NCBI GenBank assembly: GCA_047967505.1
Contig: CM106539.1
DNA from: Dipteris shenzhenensis
Lineage: Eukaryota > Polypodiophyta > Polypodiopsida > Gleicheniales
Reading direction: 5' to 3' (one strand)
DNA length: 64,000 nt
Shown piece by piece: positions 10,367 to 21,800 of this stretch. Numbering within the stretch: position 1 is the stretch's first letter; the number at the start of each line of letters is the position of its first letter. The notes beneath the pieces were generated by a model. The model saw nothing but the letters and a program-made list of their open reading frames with translations, had not been told where the DNA came from and did no database searches. The position numbers and the translations under genes are program-made.

Positions 10367-12410
10367 ATACACTCACAAAACCACATACACAAACACAAGC
10401 ACGTACACATACTTACATACAAACAAAGACACAAATACACACACAAAAAAAAAAACAAAAATAAATAAATTTTACTAAACATGTGTGTGTGTGTGTGTGT
10501 GTGTGTACCCCTCCCTCTCTCTCTTTCTTTTTAATACATGTATCTTTTAAAAATATATATACATTGCATTTCAAAATAATAAAATTTAGTTTAAAAAGTC
10601 GTTTTAAACATAAATAATGTTTTCCTTCTTGCAATTCATTTACTTAGGTAAAATGTAGTTTGTTTCATTTTAAAAAAAAGTTTATGATTATATTATATTT
10701 TCTTAATAAAACAACCTAAGTGCCATGTATATATACATATCTATACTAAGAGATAAAAAGAAAGTAATAATGATAAAAAGAAATAACTATATATATATAT
10801 ATAAATTATAAAAACACATAAACAATTTCTTTAAGATTAGTTGAAGAGACAAACACACACACGCAACACCAAAACACCAATTGAAACAGATCCAATGCGA
10901 TTGCTAGATATAAAATAATACAAGCTTTATATTATTATTTTATTCATATATGGATTATTAAAAATTATCCTTATGAATAGGAAGATGTTACTTTATAAAG
11001 GAAATAGATGTGTGAGTAAGACAAGTTGGAATCCTTCATTAACAAGTAGAAGTAATAAAATAAATTATTAGTTTTTCAATTACATGGAAAATCTAACTTG
11101 CATAACTTCAAAACAATTATTTTTCAAGAGATTCAAAAATGGTAAAACGAAAAAATAATGTATCAAGAAGGTGTCAAAGATATATGACACAGAAGACATT
11201 AAATATTAAAAAAGTAAAAAATTTAGATTGAAAGATACAATGGCAACTCAAAGATCTGAAGAAAGTTACAACTTTGATTTCAAAACAATGATCAAAGTTG
11301 CTATTGGAAGCAAAAAAAATTAAAAATAAAATTTTAAAGTATGAAGAGGATTGATAATGTATAAGCACTTAGTAGATTATCAAAACAATAGAATCAATGA
11401 TCTTGAAAGTATAGTTCAAGATATATAAATTAATTAACTCTCTATGACAATAAGTTCAAACAATGGAATATATATAGAAGTATTTGAAATTTATTATTAT
11501 GAAAAGATGTAAATTTAATAAAAATTGAAATTAATTTGATCTCTAATCATTAAATTAATTTTTAATAAAAACATTCTGCCACGGATTTTACACTAGTGTG
11601 TCTTCATAATCATTGCCAAACCCTAACTTCACCAAAGACGAAGAAAGTTTTATGAAGAGCTATCCGGCATTCCGGATTCGGGCTGCAGTGCGTTTCTTTT
11701 TGTATCCACCGGGCACCCCATTTTGCCGCATCTAGTGGAATATGTTGCTCTACTCATTACGAGCTAGCTATAAGCTCTAAGGATGTCACTGGTCAGTGTC
11801 CCTTTTGAGTAAAGTACGTTCTATCGAGATACGTGTACATACGTAGGCCAAGCTTCATGCCGTTGTAAGTTTCATGTTTGAGCTTTATTCTGTTTCACCG
11901 TTCATGCGCAATAAACTGATTCTGGAATCACGCATTGCTGTAGATCCTAGCCTCTCGTCACCGAAACGCGTTTTTGCAGGAGTCCACCGACCCTCGTCAT
12001 TGAGTGTTGATGAACAGCTCGAGAGTCGAGCGTTGACGCACCGCCAGTCCTGTATATTCACGTTATAAACCCTACTACCTAGTACCTACATAAACTTTCC
12101 TTCACGTGATACCAACGTTCCTTTGAATACTTTGCATGAATTGCATCCATATATCCATCATCCATATATCTTTTATGTCCTTTTCATCTACCAGATCGCT
12201 CGCATGGATAAGCAGCGTTGACTATGTGTCGCAATCTTCAATACAAGAGTCCATATGCACCTACTTCTTTCAATGTATTGCCGACATGGATCAACTACTC
12301 ACGAGTCACGATTCAAATTTCCCTACTGTCTCTGCGAGTACGGTGCAACTGGCCAGCTTTGCAAGTTCCCGACTGCAATGCTCGAGTCTCGCCTGTCCCG
12401 TGTTCCATGC
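10367..12410. other. AT-rich intergenic DNA upstream of the glycine-rich protein gene
   Basis: CA and GT microsatellites lie at 10370-10510, followed by a stretch related to the CACTA spacer (10587-10685). The rest is AT-rich and I see no gene in it. A 65-codon ATG frame at 11874-12068 lacks any family signal and is not called. Confidence 0.5.
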
Positions 12411-12411
12411 A

Positions 12412-12419
12412 CTATATAT
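12412..12419 (+). promoter_or_regulatory. Probable TATA box of the glycine-rich protein gene
   Basis: TATATATA within CACTATATATAGCTAG, 60 bp before the ATG at 12479. This spacing allows a 5' leader of about 35 bases. Confidence 0.6.
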
Positions 12420-12478
12420 AGCTAGCTGCAGCTGCAAATCTGAACGACTGCTCTCTGTCCTTTGAAGAAAAGCTGGGA

Positions 12479-13145
12479 ATGGGCCTTTCACCCAGTCCAG
12501 TGTTTCTCCTTGCAGTAGCACTAGCCCTGCTCCTCTTCAGCGGTTCTTCCTCCCATGTATCTGCTAGTAAAGTGTCAGCGTCGACGCAGAAGTTTGAGAC
12601 CTACGACTTGTACCACGTGAACGAGGCCGAAGCCTCGACTGTAGCGAGCGAGTATGCGGTGTGCAAAGCAGCGGGTGTGTGTGAAAATAAACGCCTGTCG
12701 TGTGCATCGGCGTGCGTAGAAGGGTTCTATGGAGGAGGGTACCAGGGGGGGGGAAACTACGGTGGGGGATCGGACTACGGAGGGAACTACGGAGAAAGAT
12801 ACGGGAGGGGACGTGGGTATCGAGGTGGGTATGGGTATGGGAATGGGGGTTATCGCAGGGGGGGATATCAAGGAGGTGGAGGTGGAGGTGGAGGTGGTGG
12901 AGGAGGTGGAGGTGGAGGTGGAGGTGGAGGAGGAGGTGGAGGAGGTGGAGGCGGAGGAGGAGGAGGAGGTGGTGGTGGAGGAGGTGGTGGACAAGCCATG
13001 ACCAGCGCTTGCAAATACGACTGCAGCTTGAATTGCGTGGCATCCTGCCAAAGTGAGTACTTCCTCTTTCGATTCTGGCTACTTGATCATCTTCTCCTCT
13101 TCTCAGCTCCAACCTCACATCGCTCTCATTTCTTTTGCAGCTTGA
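12479..13145 (+). CDS. Secreted glycine-rich protein, cell-wall type
   Basis: The predicted product is a 192-residue secreted structural protein. A signal peptide is visible (hydrophobic run VFLLAVALALLLFSG, likely cut near residues 29-31). It is followed by a short segment with four Cys (VCKAAGVCENKRLSCASAC), a Gly/Tyr/Arg-rich region, an almost pure glycine tract of about 45 residues (about 12871-12990, GGA/GGT codons), and a C-terminal tail with four more Cys (ACKYDCSLNCVASC). The first exon ends at 13052 before GTGAGT. An 88-base intron ends in TTCTTTTGCAG at 13140, and the second coding segment is only five bases, finishing the last Thr codon and giving TGA at 13143-13145. Without splicing, the frame would read on to 13354 into non-homologous sequence. 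Such proteins usually sit in the cell wall; the role is inferred from composition only. The frame is intact, unlike all but one of its neighbours. Confidence 0.78.
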
Positions 13146-14074
13146 GCTACCGCAAGCTATTGAGCTCGTCCTCTTGTCTACATCTCTCTGGTTTCCTACA
13201 TCCTTCTTGGACCCCGTTCGAATATAATGTAATAATGATAAGGCAATGCTTGAAGGTTTTCCTTCGGTGTGCAGCCTGGTACTTATATTCAACGGAGATG
13301 TGGTTGTCTATTTGGCAATATGATAATCTGTGGCATTTCAGTATGTTAAATTGATGTTGACTGTCCATTACAGTTTGTTGTGCTAATTACCTCGATATAA
13401 TAGCTGGCTTTGAATATGTGTCTAGCGTTGCTGGAAATAGCTTTGTTTAGTAGATCCGGAAATACGTTTGTCTAGTAGATAGTAATTTATTAATTTTTAC
13501 TTGTATTTCTCTACGGTTAATTGTTAGTCTTGTATTGTAGCACAGGCTACTCATAACGTGGAGAGAATCTTTCACTGCATATCATCAGAAATATGGAGAT
13601 CAAGAATCTTGTTCCTAAAATTCTCATATGCATAATGTTATATTTCGTCTAAGTAGAACCTATAACGCAGAAACTACTCGGTGACTTGTAATCAGAATAT
13701 GCTAGCCCGCTACACTGTAGTCCCGGGAACGTAGGAAAGAAGCTGGACGATTTGCAAGTGACGATTGCTAGGCATATATACTATGTTGGGGCACACTAAT
13801 ACCTGATGCAGTTATGTCCTCCGCTATTGCCCGTGTAAGTTGGGTGTTAATCTGATATCACAAAGTTCTCTCTAGTATTTCACACGCAAATTTTGGCCAA
13901 CCGTATAGAAATTGTGAAGTTCGTGGTTACTGCAACGTTGATTATTTGATGTACACCGTTGTGAGCATGCAACATGTGCGACCTTGGCAAAGGTAAAGGA
14001 TACAGCATCTTGGAATATGACCGACATGGTTGCCTTTTCGTGAACCGTAAGGTTTGTAGATGTGTTCACAGCAC
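13146..14074. other. 3' region of the glycine-rich gene and non-coding DNA up to element G
   Basis: AT-rich, with AATAAT-type polyadenylation-like signals near 13225. Apart from the 57-bp repeat at 13749-13805 I see nothing gene-like. Confidence 0.5.
13749..13805 (+). repeat. 57-bp direct repeat, left copy, outside element G
   Basis: Begins GATTTGCAAGTGACGATTGC and includes CATATATACTATGTTGGGG. It matches 31375-31431 in the same orientation with two differences. It lies about 270 bp outside the left terminus of element G. Confidence 0.85.
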
Positions 14075-14106
14075 CATTAGGGAAAAAGGGAACTCATTTT
14101 GGGACC
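14075..14106 (+). repeat. Element G left terminal inverted repeat
   Basis: CATTAGGGAAAAAGGG followed by AACTCATTTTGGGACC. It pairs with 30895-30926 in reverse with three differences. Confidence 0.75.
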
Positions 14107-14764
14107 CTGTAAGAAATTCACTATTTTTTGATTTATTTCTTTCCTAAAAAACCTCAAAAATAGTAAAATACGGAAACGTGGCTCAGAACTGTCAGTAAGG
14201 ACTACAGACCTGTCAATTCAAAAAGGAATAAGATAATCTTTTGTCTGACAAATACGATTTTGCATTAAATATCTCCTTAGATTTTTTTTTGTTTACCAAA
14301 GATTCCGCATCTCTTTGGCCGACGTGTGTAGGCCTTTCATAAAGAGTCTATCACTAAACTTGGTGATTGCAAGTTTTCAAAATATTCACATGGATACCGC
14401 CACACTTCCACGATTCATGTTACAAAACAACTATGAGATTGGAAAACAAACTTCGCAACCTGAGAAGCACAAAAAATGGCCAATACTAGTGAGTCACTAT
14501 CTCAAAAGAAGCGATTACACCATCTTCACATCGACTTAGAGGAACAATACGGTGCTGAATGCTCAACAGTGGGAAAATATGAGAAGAGAAGGGCTTCAAC
14601 ATATTGACTTATGGTGCGATGGAAACATATATCCAAAATGTCAAGTAAAAAACTCTACACCTCCATTTGTCGATCCCACCACATTACTGAGGTTTGCGGA
14701 CGATGGACAAAATGGACTTCTTGGTTATATTTCCGCGCAGTCTGCATTTGCGTAAACGTATAAA

Positions 14765-17119
14765 ATGATGTACCTACAAGAAAAGGGGGCCAAGATGCAG
14801 GAGATAGCCATTCGTGCAAAATTGGAGCAGCAGTTGCATAATGAAATTGAGGAGCATTCAAAGAGTAAAAAAGAGTTGACAAGAGCAAGAAAGAAGAGAA
14901 CCGTGCTTGGAGACAGACTACGTAGCAGGAAGATTAAAAGCATTGCAAATTTGAAGGCTAGGACTGGTGGATGCAAGCGACGAATTCAGGAAGCAAGGTT
15001 AGATTGAAATTTATCATTTTGTATACTCAAAAAGGCTCTCTTCCAGACTATATCTATTTCGTCGATTGTCGCAAAATAAGAATGGAGGTGCTGAATGATA
15101 TAGTCATATTGTGTTGTTACTACAGGAAATTATTGGAGCCTGCAAAAGAAAATATGGATCCGAACCTTCTTCCTGTTAAACAAATGAAAGGATTGCTTTC
15201 TTGTGGTGTAGCAAAAGGTTTGATTGAGGAAAAAAAATACAAAACAGTCAAACGCAATGTTGTAGAGGACTTTGTATCCAATAATCAAGTTGATGGCACT
15301 ATAATCCAAGAGGCTCTTGATGTTAGTGGAGTTAGCAGGAAGGGATATAGTTCAATTTTCCATGCGATATCCTCAACTTTGAAAGATCAAAGGATGAAAC
15401 GAGTTTTACTGCCAAATCCAGCAACCGTGTGGAGGATAAGAGGTCATTTGAATGAAAGTATAGATGAATTTATTGGGCAATATATCCATATTGAAGAAAT
15501 ATTTCATGGTGTTAAAGGAACCACTATGTATGATCCTTGGAACAATATATTTTTAGATCTGCAACAATTGCAAAAAAGAATGGTCGAGTGTTATGGAATA
15601 ACATTTGAGGAGTGCAAAGGCATTTTGAAATTTGTTATCAAACTGGATGAGTGTGAGGTTGTAAAGGAAAAGAAAATGGAAAGAGTTACTATTACATTGA
15701 TGAATGGAGCAATTGATACATCATTGACTGAAGCGAGTTCGAAGTATTTTAGTGTGCAGTCAGAGAAACACATATGGTGGTTAGGCTCGTTCCAGGTATG
15801 ATCATTTTTTGTTTTATACTTGATTTTGGTCATTGTTTTCAAATCTGTTATAGTAATACTTTTGTTTTCTATAATCTGGCAAGTGAAGACCGAAGACCAT
15901 GAAACACTAGATTGGGTTTTTCACCACACGAAAATACCAAGAATAATCAAAAGACAAGTGCAAGGCGAGAATCTCCATGTTGCAGGAAAAGGTGATTTTC
16001 AAGTAGAGTGGCACATGGCCGGGGATCTTAAAACACTTAAGTACATGTATAACATTAGTAAAGGAGGCAACTCAAAGTCTCCTTGTCTTTACTGCAAAGA
16101 ATCAGCTCAAGTAATGGATTCAAAATGGTGGAAGAGAGCACCTAATAGAGATAAAGTTGACCCTGACTTCAAGGCCATTCTGGACATTCCACTATGTAAT
16201 GTTCACATCTGCACATTACATGGTCTATGTCGAATTATTGAGAAATTGGTATTTTTATATATTGGATTTGCTTGGAAACTCCGTCCCGAAAAAAATAGAA
16301 AGGATGCTCTTCAAGCATTGAAAAAAGTGTTATCCGATATAGGTCTGCATGGAGGAGATGTTCAAATCACAAAGGATTTTAAAAAGTCTACCAATGGCAA
16401 GGAGGTACCAATCAAGCCCTCTATTGGTGGTGTTAAGGCAAGAAGATTCTTGTCTCGACCCAAACACAGTAAGCAAGTAAGGCAAGGTAGAACAGTTTCA
16501 AAGATTAATTTTGGATTGTGGAAGCAAGTCCATAATGCTATGAAAGATCATGAGGCAGATGGGGAAGCACGAAATAGGAAGGCAGAGGTGTGGAGGTCTC
16601 TTGATCAACTCTTCATGTTCTATGACAAAGTAACATGGACAAAGAGTGATTACAAGAACTTTGAGGAGGCAATTAAACATTTTGGGAAGTCAATGAAAGA
16701 CGCGTGGACAACCTGCAATATAACTCACTACATGGTAAGGTTCTGTCTTTTTCTTTTACTTAAGTGTGATCCTCTTTTTTTCATTACTTACTATGCATTC
16801 TTATGTCTTACAGCATATCATATACAACCACCTTCCCTATTTTGTCAAAAAGTATGGATGCCCAGCTATTTGGTCTACCCAAGGCATGGAGAAGTCTCAC
16901 TGCATGGCACGTAACGCATTTTTTAGACACACACAACACTATGGAGGGAGTCAGAAGGCAAATAGTCTGAAGGAAGTCTTCCAATGGTTTTACCGAGGCA
17001 TACTACAGAGGCTTCATGCTAAAAGAAAAGTTGCTAGCTCCAAAATCAAGCTTGCTTTTCTTCTAGCCCAAAAGCAAAGACGAAGACAAGCTCAATTCAA
17101 TTGCAGCAGAGAGACATAA
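14765..17119 (+). CDS. DDE / RNase H-like transposase candidate of element G
   Basis: Four exons join in phase: 14765-14997, 15126-15795, 15889-16734 and 16814-17119, giving about 684 residues without a stop. The first exon encodes a charged coiled-coil-like segment (LEQQLHNEIEEHSKSKKELT). Exon 2 ends with VIKLDECEVVKEKKMERVT, which could hold a first catalytic Asp. Exon 3 has DHETLDWVF, then HMAGDLKTLKYM with a candidate second Asp, and PCLYC (a CxxC zinc-ligand pair) 20 residues after it, the spacing seen in several RNase H-fold transposases. Exon 4 carries STQGMEKSHCMARNAFF, where the Glu could complete the triad, and a basic tail. Possible upstream coding sequence (14374 or 14476 onwards) cannot be joined with confidence. 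The closest known layouts are Transib/RAG1 and hAT, but neither terminus nor target site fits those families. Transposase function is inferred. Confidence 0.6.
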
Positions 17120-17500
17120 CAATGGAGGGAATCGAAGATATTTAGAAACCATAAATGGACAAGTAAACATGAATAGGACTCATTTGTAACTTATTGGTGT
17201 TATGTCCACATGTTTTCAAACTCATTCAATAGAAATTTTTTTAGTGGAACAAGCGACTCTTGGTGTTATGCATGAAAAGTATTTCTTTTGTGAAACATAT
17301 GATCTAAACTTAATACAATTTGTTCACAATTTCAATATATTGTTCGTTTAATATTTAACGACACCACTCTATGTAAATGTACAAATCATTTCATCATCAA
17401 CTTATTAATCATTTATACAAGATCATACCAGATATCAAAGACTTTGTACAAATCAGTTCAAATTTAATATAATGTTTGTGCTATATTTGATGACTAAATC
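17120..17500. other. Convergent 3' intergenic region inside element G
   Basis: AT-rich, between the transposase-like gene and the end of gene B. No gene seen. Confidence 0.5.
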
Positions 17501-17948
17501 CTATTTCTCCCAGGGCATGCCGATCGGAACTCTCTTTTTGATCTTGATTGGAGTCTTTTTCTTCTTTATTGGCTTGATGTCGACTGTCTGTTTATCCTTT
17601 TCTTCAGCTCTCTCCACCTGTTCCCTCTTCTTGGACTGTGTGGCCTGATGCAATCATGGGTGGCTCTCGAAACCTTACGAGCTGGTGTTTTCCATAGCAC
17701 TCCAGATATTTGGGCTCCTTAACACCACATGCTAATGCATAAGAAGTGTAAGACAAAAAGTAAGCAGCCCTAGAGGCTTGCTTATTCACATAATCTCCAA
17801 ATATATCTATGGCAGACAACCTCTCTATCAAAATGATCTTTTCCTTTTGCCATGAAAGAACATGTCCACCTAAAGCCCTGGACAAACATTTTAAGAAGTA
17901 AACAATGGCTTCTCCATTGTTGCTCAACTGCCTATGGTAAATCAAGAT

Positions 17949-17953
17949 CTTGG
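17949..17953 (+). repeat. Copia-1 target-site duplication, left
   Basis: CTTGG directly before the left LTR; the same five bases follow the right LTR at 23400-23404. Confidence 0.95.
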
Positions 17954-18306
17954 TGTTGAGATATCGAGCTCCACTCGAGATATGCCAGGGTGACCGTTGT
18001 GTACTTATGTCACCGACTTGTTAGCTAGAGATGCGGTTGGTACACCGCCCACGAATAATAGCTGGATGACAGCTATCCTTATCTACACTAGTTCGTGGCT
18101 CAGTTAGTATGCCACCTTAGTTAGTTGAGTTTGGTTTGAGACCCACATATAGGGTTCTTCTATTTCTTTGTACTTGAGTTCTTTTGGCTTACACAACTAA
18201 GAAGAGGAAAACTGTTTTCAGCCTCCACCTTTGTGTGTATTCCCCCAATTGTTTATGTAAGAACGCCGCAAGTGAGACTCCTTCCCTCTCTCCCACTATC
18301 TTCACA
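17954..18306 (+). repeat. Copia-1 left LTR
   Basis: 353 bp, TG...CA ends, same length as the right copy. Confidence 0.95.
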
Positions 18307-18319
18307 TGGTATCAGAGCC
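18307..18319 (+). other. Copia-1 primer-binding site
   Basis: TGGTATCAGAGCC, complementary to the 3' end of initiator tRNA-Met, the usual primer of plant copia elements; directly adjacent to the LTR. Confidence 0.9.
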
Positions 18320-18835
18320 TTGTTCGTGGTAAGGAGCTCAAGAAAGCAAGCCAAGTTCGTGGTGTCCTGGTAAGAGGACCAGTTTTGCTTTCGTATTTCG
18401 AGTTTGGGAGCAAATCTCTGCAGGTAGCACAGCCAGAAGTGTAGGAGTGCACTGTTTCAGATTGAGGCACCCTTCGCGGTGTGGGGAGAGCGCAGTATAT
18501 GCTATGGGAGTGGGCAAAGCCCTTAGTGACTTTATTTTTCTGATTTGAGGCCGTTTCGGGGCCCGTTTTGAAGGCGGAAGTTCTTCGCAGGCACTCAGAA
18601 AAAGGCCCTGTTTTTTGCTTGCGACCACTGCGCGGCTAGTCGGTGGAAAGGTGCCACAGAAATTGCATCGTATGCCTGTGTGCAGAGATATTCGGAGTTG
18701 CAGATTCATGCCTGTTGCCTGTTGATGCAAAATCGTCACTAGGAAGTGACTGTGTGGTGAAATACCACTTTCGTCAGTTTTGCAGATCTGCCCGTGTGAG
18801 GCAAAAGCTGTGTTTTTTTGCAGTGACAAAATATT

Positions 18836-21800
18836 TTGCAGTGTTCTGTAATGGCATCTGATTCTCTTTCACAGATTGTCACTGAAAGGCTTGACAAGAG
18901 CAACTTCCAGGCATGGAAGTTTAGAATGACGAATTTCTTGATGGGAAAAGGCTATTGGGAATTCATTATAGGAAATGAAGAAGAACCTGTTCTTCCTAAT
19001 GTTCCCAGTCAACAGGAAATGCAGGCATTCAAAGGATGGCATGAGAGAGCCAGGAAAGTTATGTACTGGCTGTCTATCAGCATTTCGGACTCCATGATTG
19101 TGCATATTCAGGATGCAAATACGCCAAAGGAGGCATGGGATACTTTGGCAAAAATGTACAGCACAAATACACAAGCCAGGAAAATGCAACTCAAACAGGA
19201 GTTGCACAATGTGCAGAGAGAAAATTTGAGCATAAATGACTACCACATGAAAGTGAAGAAAATTGCAGATGAACTTGCTTCCATTGGGTCGCCAGTGGAT
19301 GATGATGATTTGGTTTCTGTGACCTTGAATGGTCTAGGAAAGGATTATGCACAGTTCCGGACATCCATTGCCGTCCGTGAAAAATTTTCTGATTTTGAGG
19401 AGCTGATTGCTCTTCTAATTTCTGAAGAGCAGAGAAATGGTGGTGCATCTTCTTCAGCAAGAACTTCAAAAGAAACTATCTTCTACTCAAATGCTGGTAG
19501 AGGTAGAGGCAGAGGTAGAGGAGGCCGATCTGCAGGCCGTGGTAGAAATCAGAATATGCAGCAAACGCAAGAAAACCAGTCCTATGCAGGAGGACGTGGT
19601 AACTCTAGAGGCAGGGGGAGCCAAAGAGGCCGTGGTGGATGGCAGAGAAGCCAAAATGCAAACAGCAATGTTGAATGCTACTATTGTGGCAAAATGGGTC
19701 ATATGGCTAAGGACTGCTACAAAAAGCAGAATGACATTATGAATGGAAAATTGCAGCAAGGCAATTATGCATCTTCTAGCAGGCAGGGTGATGACAGAAA
19801 TGAGCATCCATTTATGGTGCAGCATATGACAAATTCTGTAACAAGTGCAGAAGAAAGCAATGATGTGTGGTATGTTGACTCGGGTGCGTCAAACCACATG
19901 ACAGGTCACGTTGAATGGATGCAAGATGCAAGGAAAATGGAAAAACCAGGATTTGTGGAGACTGGTGATGATACTGCACATCCTATTGTGCAGATTGGCA
20001 AAATTCCTTTGTCTATGCAGGATGGGAAAAAGAAATACTTGTCTGATGTATTTCATGTCCCGAACATCACCAAGAACCTGGTTTTTGTTGGTCAAATGGT
20101 TGAGCAGGGCTTGTAGGTTAGATTTAATCCTCATGGATGCTTTGTTGAGGATATGAAAAATAACGGTCGCTTGATAGCAAAAGGAAAGAAGAAGGGCAGG
20201 ATGTTTACGTTGGATGCAGACATGCCTGAATTGAGTGCAGCAATGTTTGCACATGGGACCGGTGTAGTTGCAGATATTGATATCTGGCACAAACGCATTG
20301 GTCATGTTAATATACAGTGACTTAAATCAATGCAAGCCTAAAATATTGTTGCAAGATTGCCTAAATTCAAGGTTACAGAAATGCACAAGGTTTGTGAAGC
20401 TTGTCAATTTGGAAAACAGGCAAGGAAACCTTTTCCTAGGCATGTTCAAGAGAGTAAAAAACCGTTGGAATTAATCCACTCTGATGTGTGGACTACAAAA
20501 GCTGCATCTATTGGAGGCTGTCACTATTTTGTCACATTTATTGATGACTTCAGCAGAAAACTATGGGTGTATTTTATGAAAAAGAAAAGTGAAGTGTTTG
20601 GGCACTTCAAAGCTTTCAAAGCTATGGTTGAAAAAGAAACAGGCCTGCAAATAAAATGCCTAAGGTCAGATGGAGGGGGAGAGTACCTCTCAAATGAGTT
20701 TGCAAGGTTCTTGCTGGAGCATGGTATAAAGCAGCAATATTCATGCAGTCATACCCCACAGCAAAATGGAATTGCAGAAAGAAAAAACAGGCATATTGGA
20801 GAGGTATCTCGGGCTATGCTAAATGAAAAAGATCTACCAGATTATTATTGGGCTGAAGCAGTTGCTACAGCAGTCTATATAATGAACAGGACTCCCACTG
20901 CAGCAATACATGGAATGACGCCAGAGGAGATGTATACTGTGGTAGGAAACCAGATATTTCTCATTTGAAGATTTTTGGTTGCATTGCCTATGTCCATGTG
21001 CCAGATGAGCTGAGGTCCAAGTTGGATCCAAAAGCTGAGAAGTGCGTCTTTATTGGTTATTCTCTGCAGCAGAAAGGGTATAGATGCTATAACCCTTCTA
21101 CACGTAAGTTCACAGTGAGCAGAGATGTTGTTTTTGATGAGATGAGCAGCTGGTATAAACCAGTAAATGTGATGATTGATGTAGATGCACAAAATGGTAA
21201 TGATGCACAGAATGCACAGCAGCAATCACAAAATATCAGTGGACCTGGAGTGTCCTCTACCAGTGGTTCACATACTTCGCCATGGACAGGCAGATTGAGA
21301 TCAGGAGAATCCCCTCAAAGCAATGCAGAGAGTGGTACGCAGGTATCACGAAAAGGGAAAGAGAAGGTAGATCAGCCCATGTATGATGTGAATACAGGTC
21401 ACTCTTGTGTGGATGGTGAATCCAGTGGCTCAGAACAGAGCATTGATGATGAGTTGGGTATTCCGTCTGTTGTTACACCTGGAGTAAGGAAGACCAGGGA
21501 TGTTTTGAGAGCACCTGGAAGTGAGCCTATTTTGCGCAGGTCTACCAGGGTTAGGTATCCTGTGGATAGGCTGAAATATGATGGATTTACAGCCATTCAC
21601 TATGCCTATATGGTCAAAGTGATACAGGAAGCAGAACCCACTTCTTTTGAGCAAGCCATGGGAAATGAAAAATGGGAGAAAGCCATGGATGAAGAAATGG
21701 ATGCCTTGGATGCTAATGCTATATGGGAATTGGTGCCTTTGCCTAAAGGCAAGAATGCAATTGGTTGTAAGTGAGTTTATAAGATCAAGCACAATGCAGA

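Noticed and set aside
12564-13292. Long minus-strand and other-frame ORFs over the glycine-rich gene (His/Leu-rich, Ser/Thr-rich, Glu/Val-rich)
   Set aside because: These are shadows of the GGA/GGT repeat; only the plus-strand frame has a signal peptide, conserved Cys and a consistent intron.
15126-17119. A RAG1/Transib family member
   Set aside because: DHETL and the D-CxxC spacing are reminiscent, but overall similarity is weak, the termini are not CACWATG-like and the possible target site is TA rather than 5 bp.
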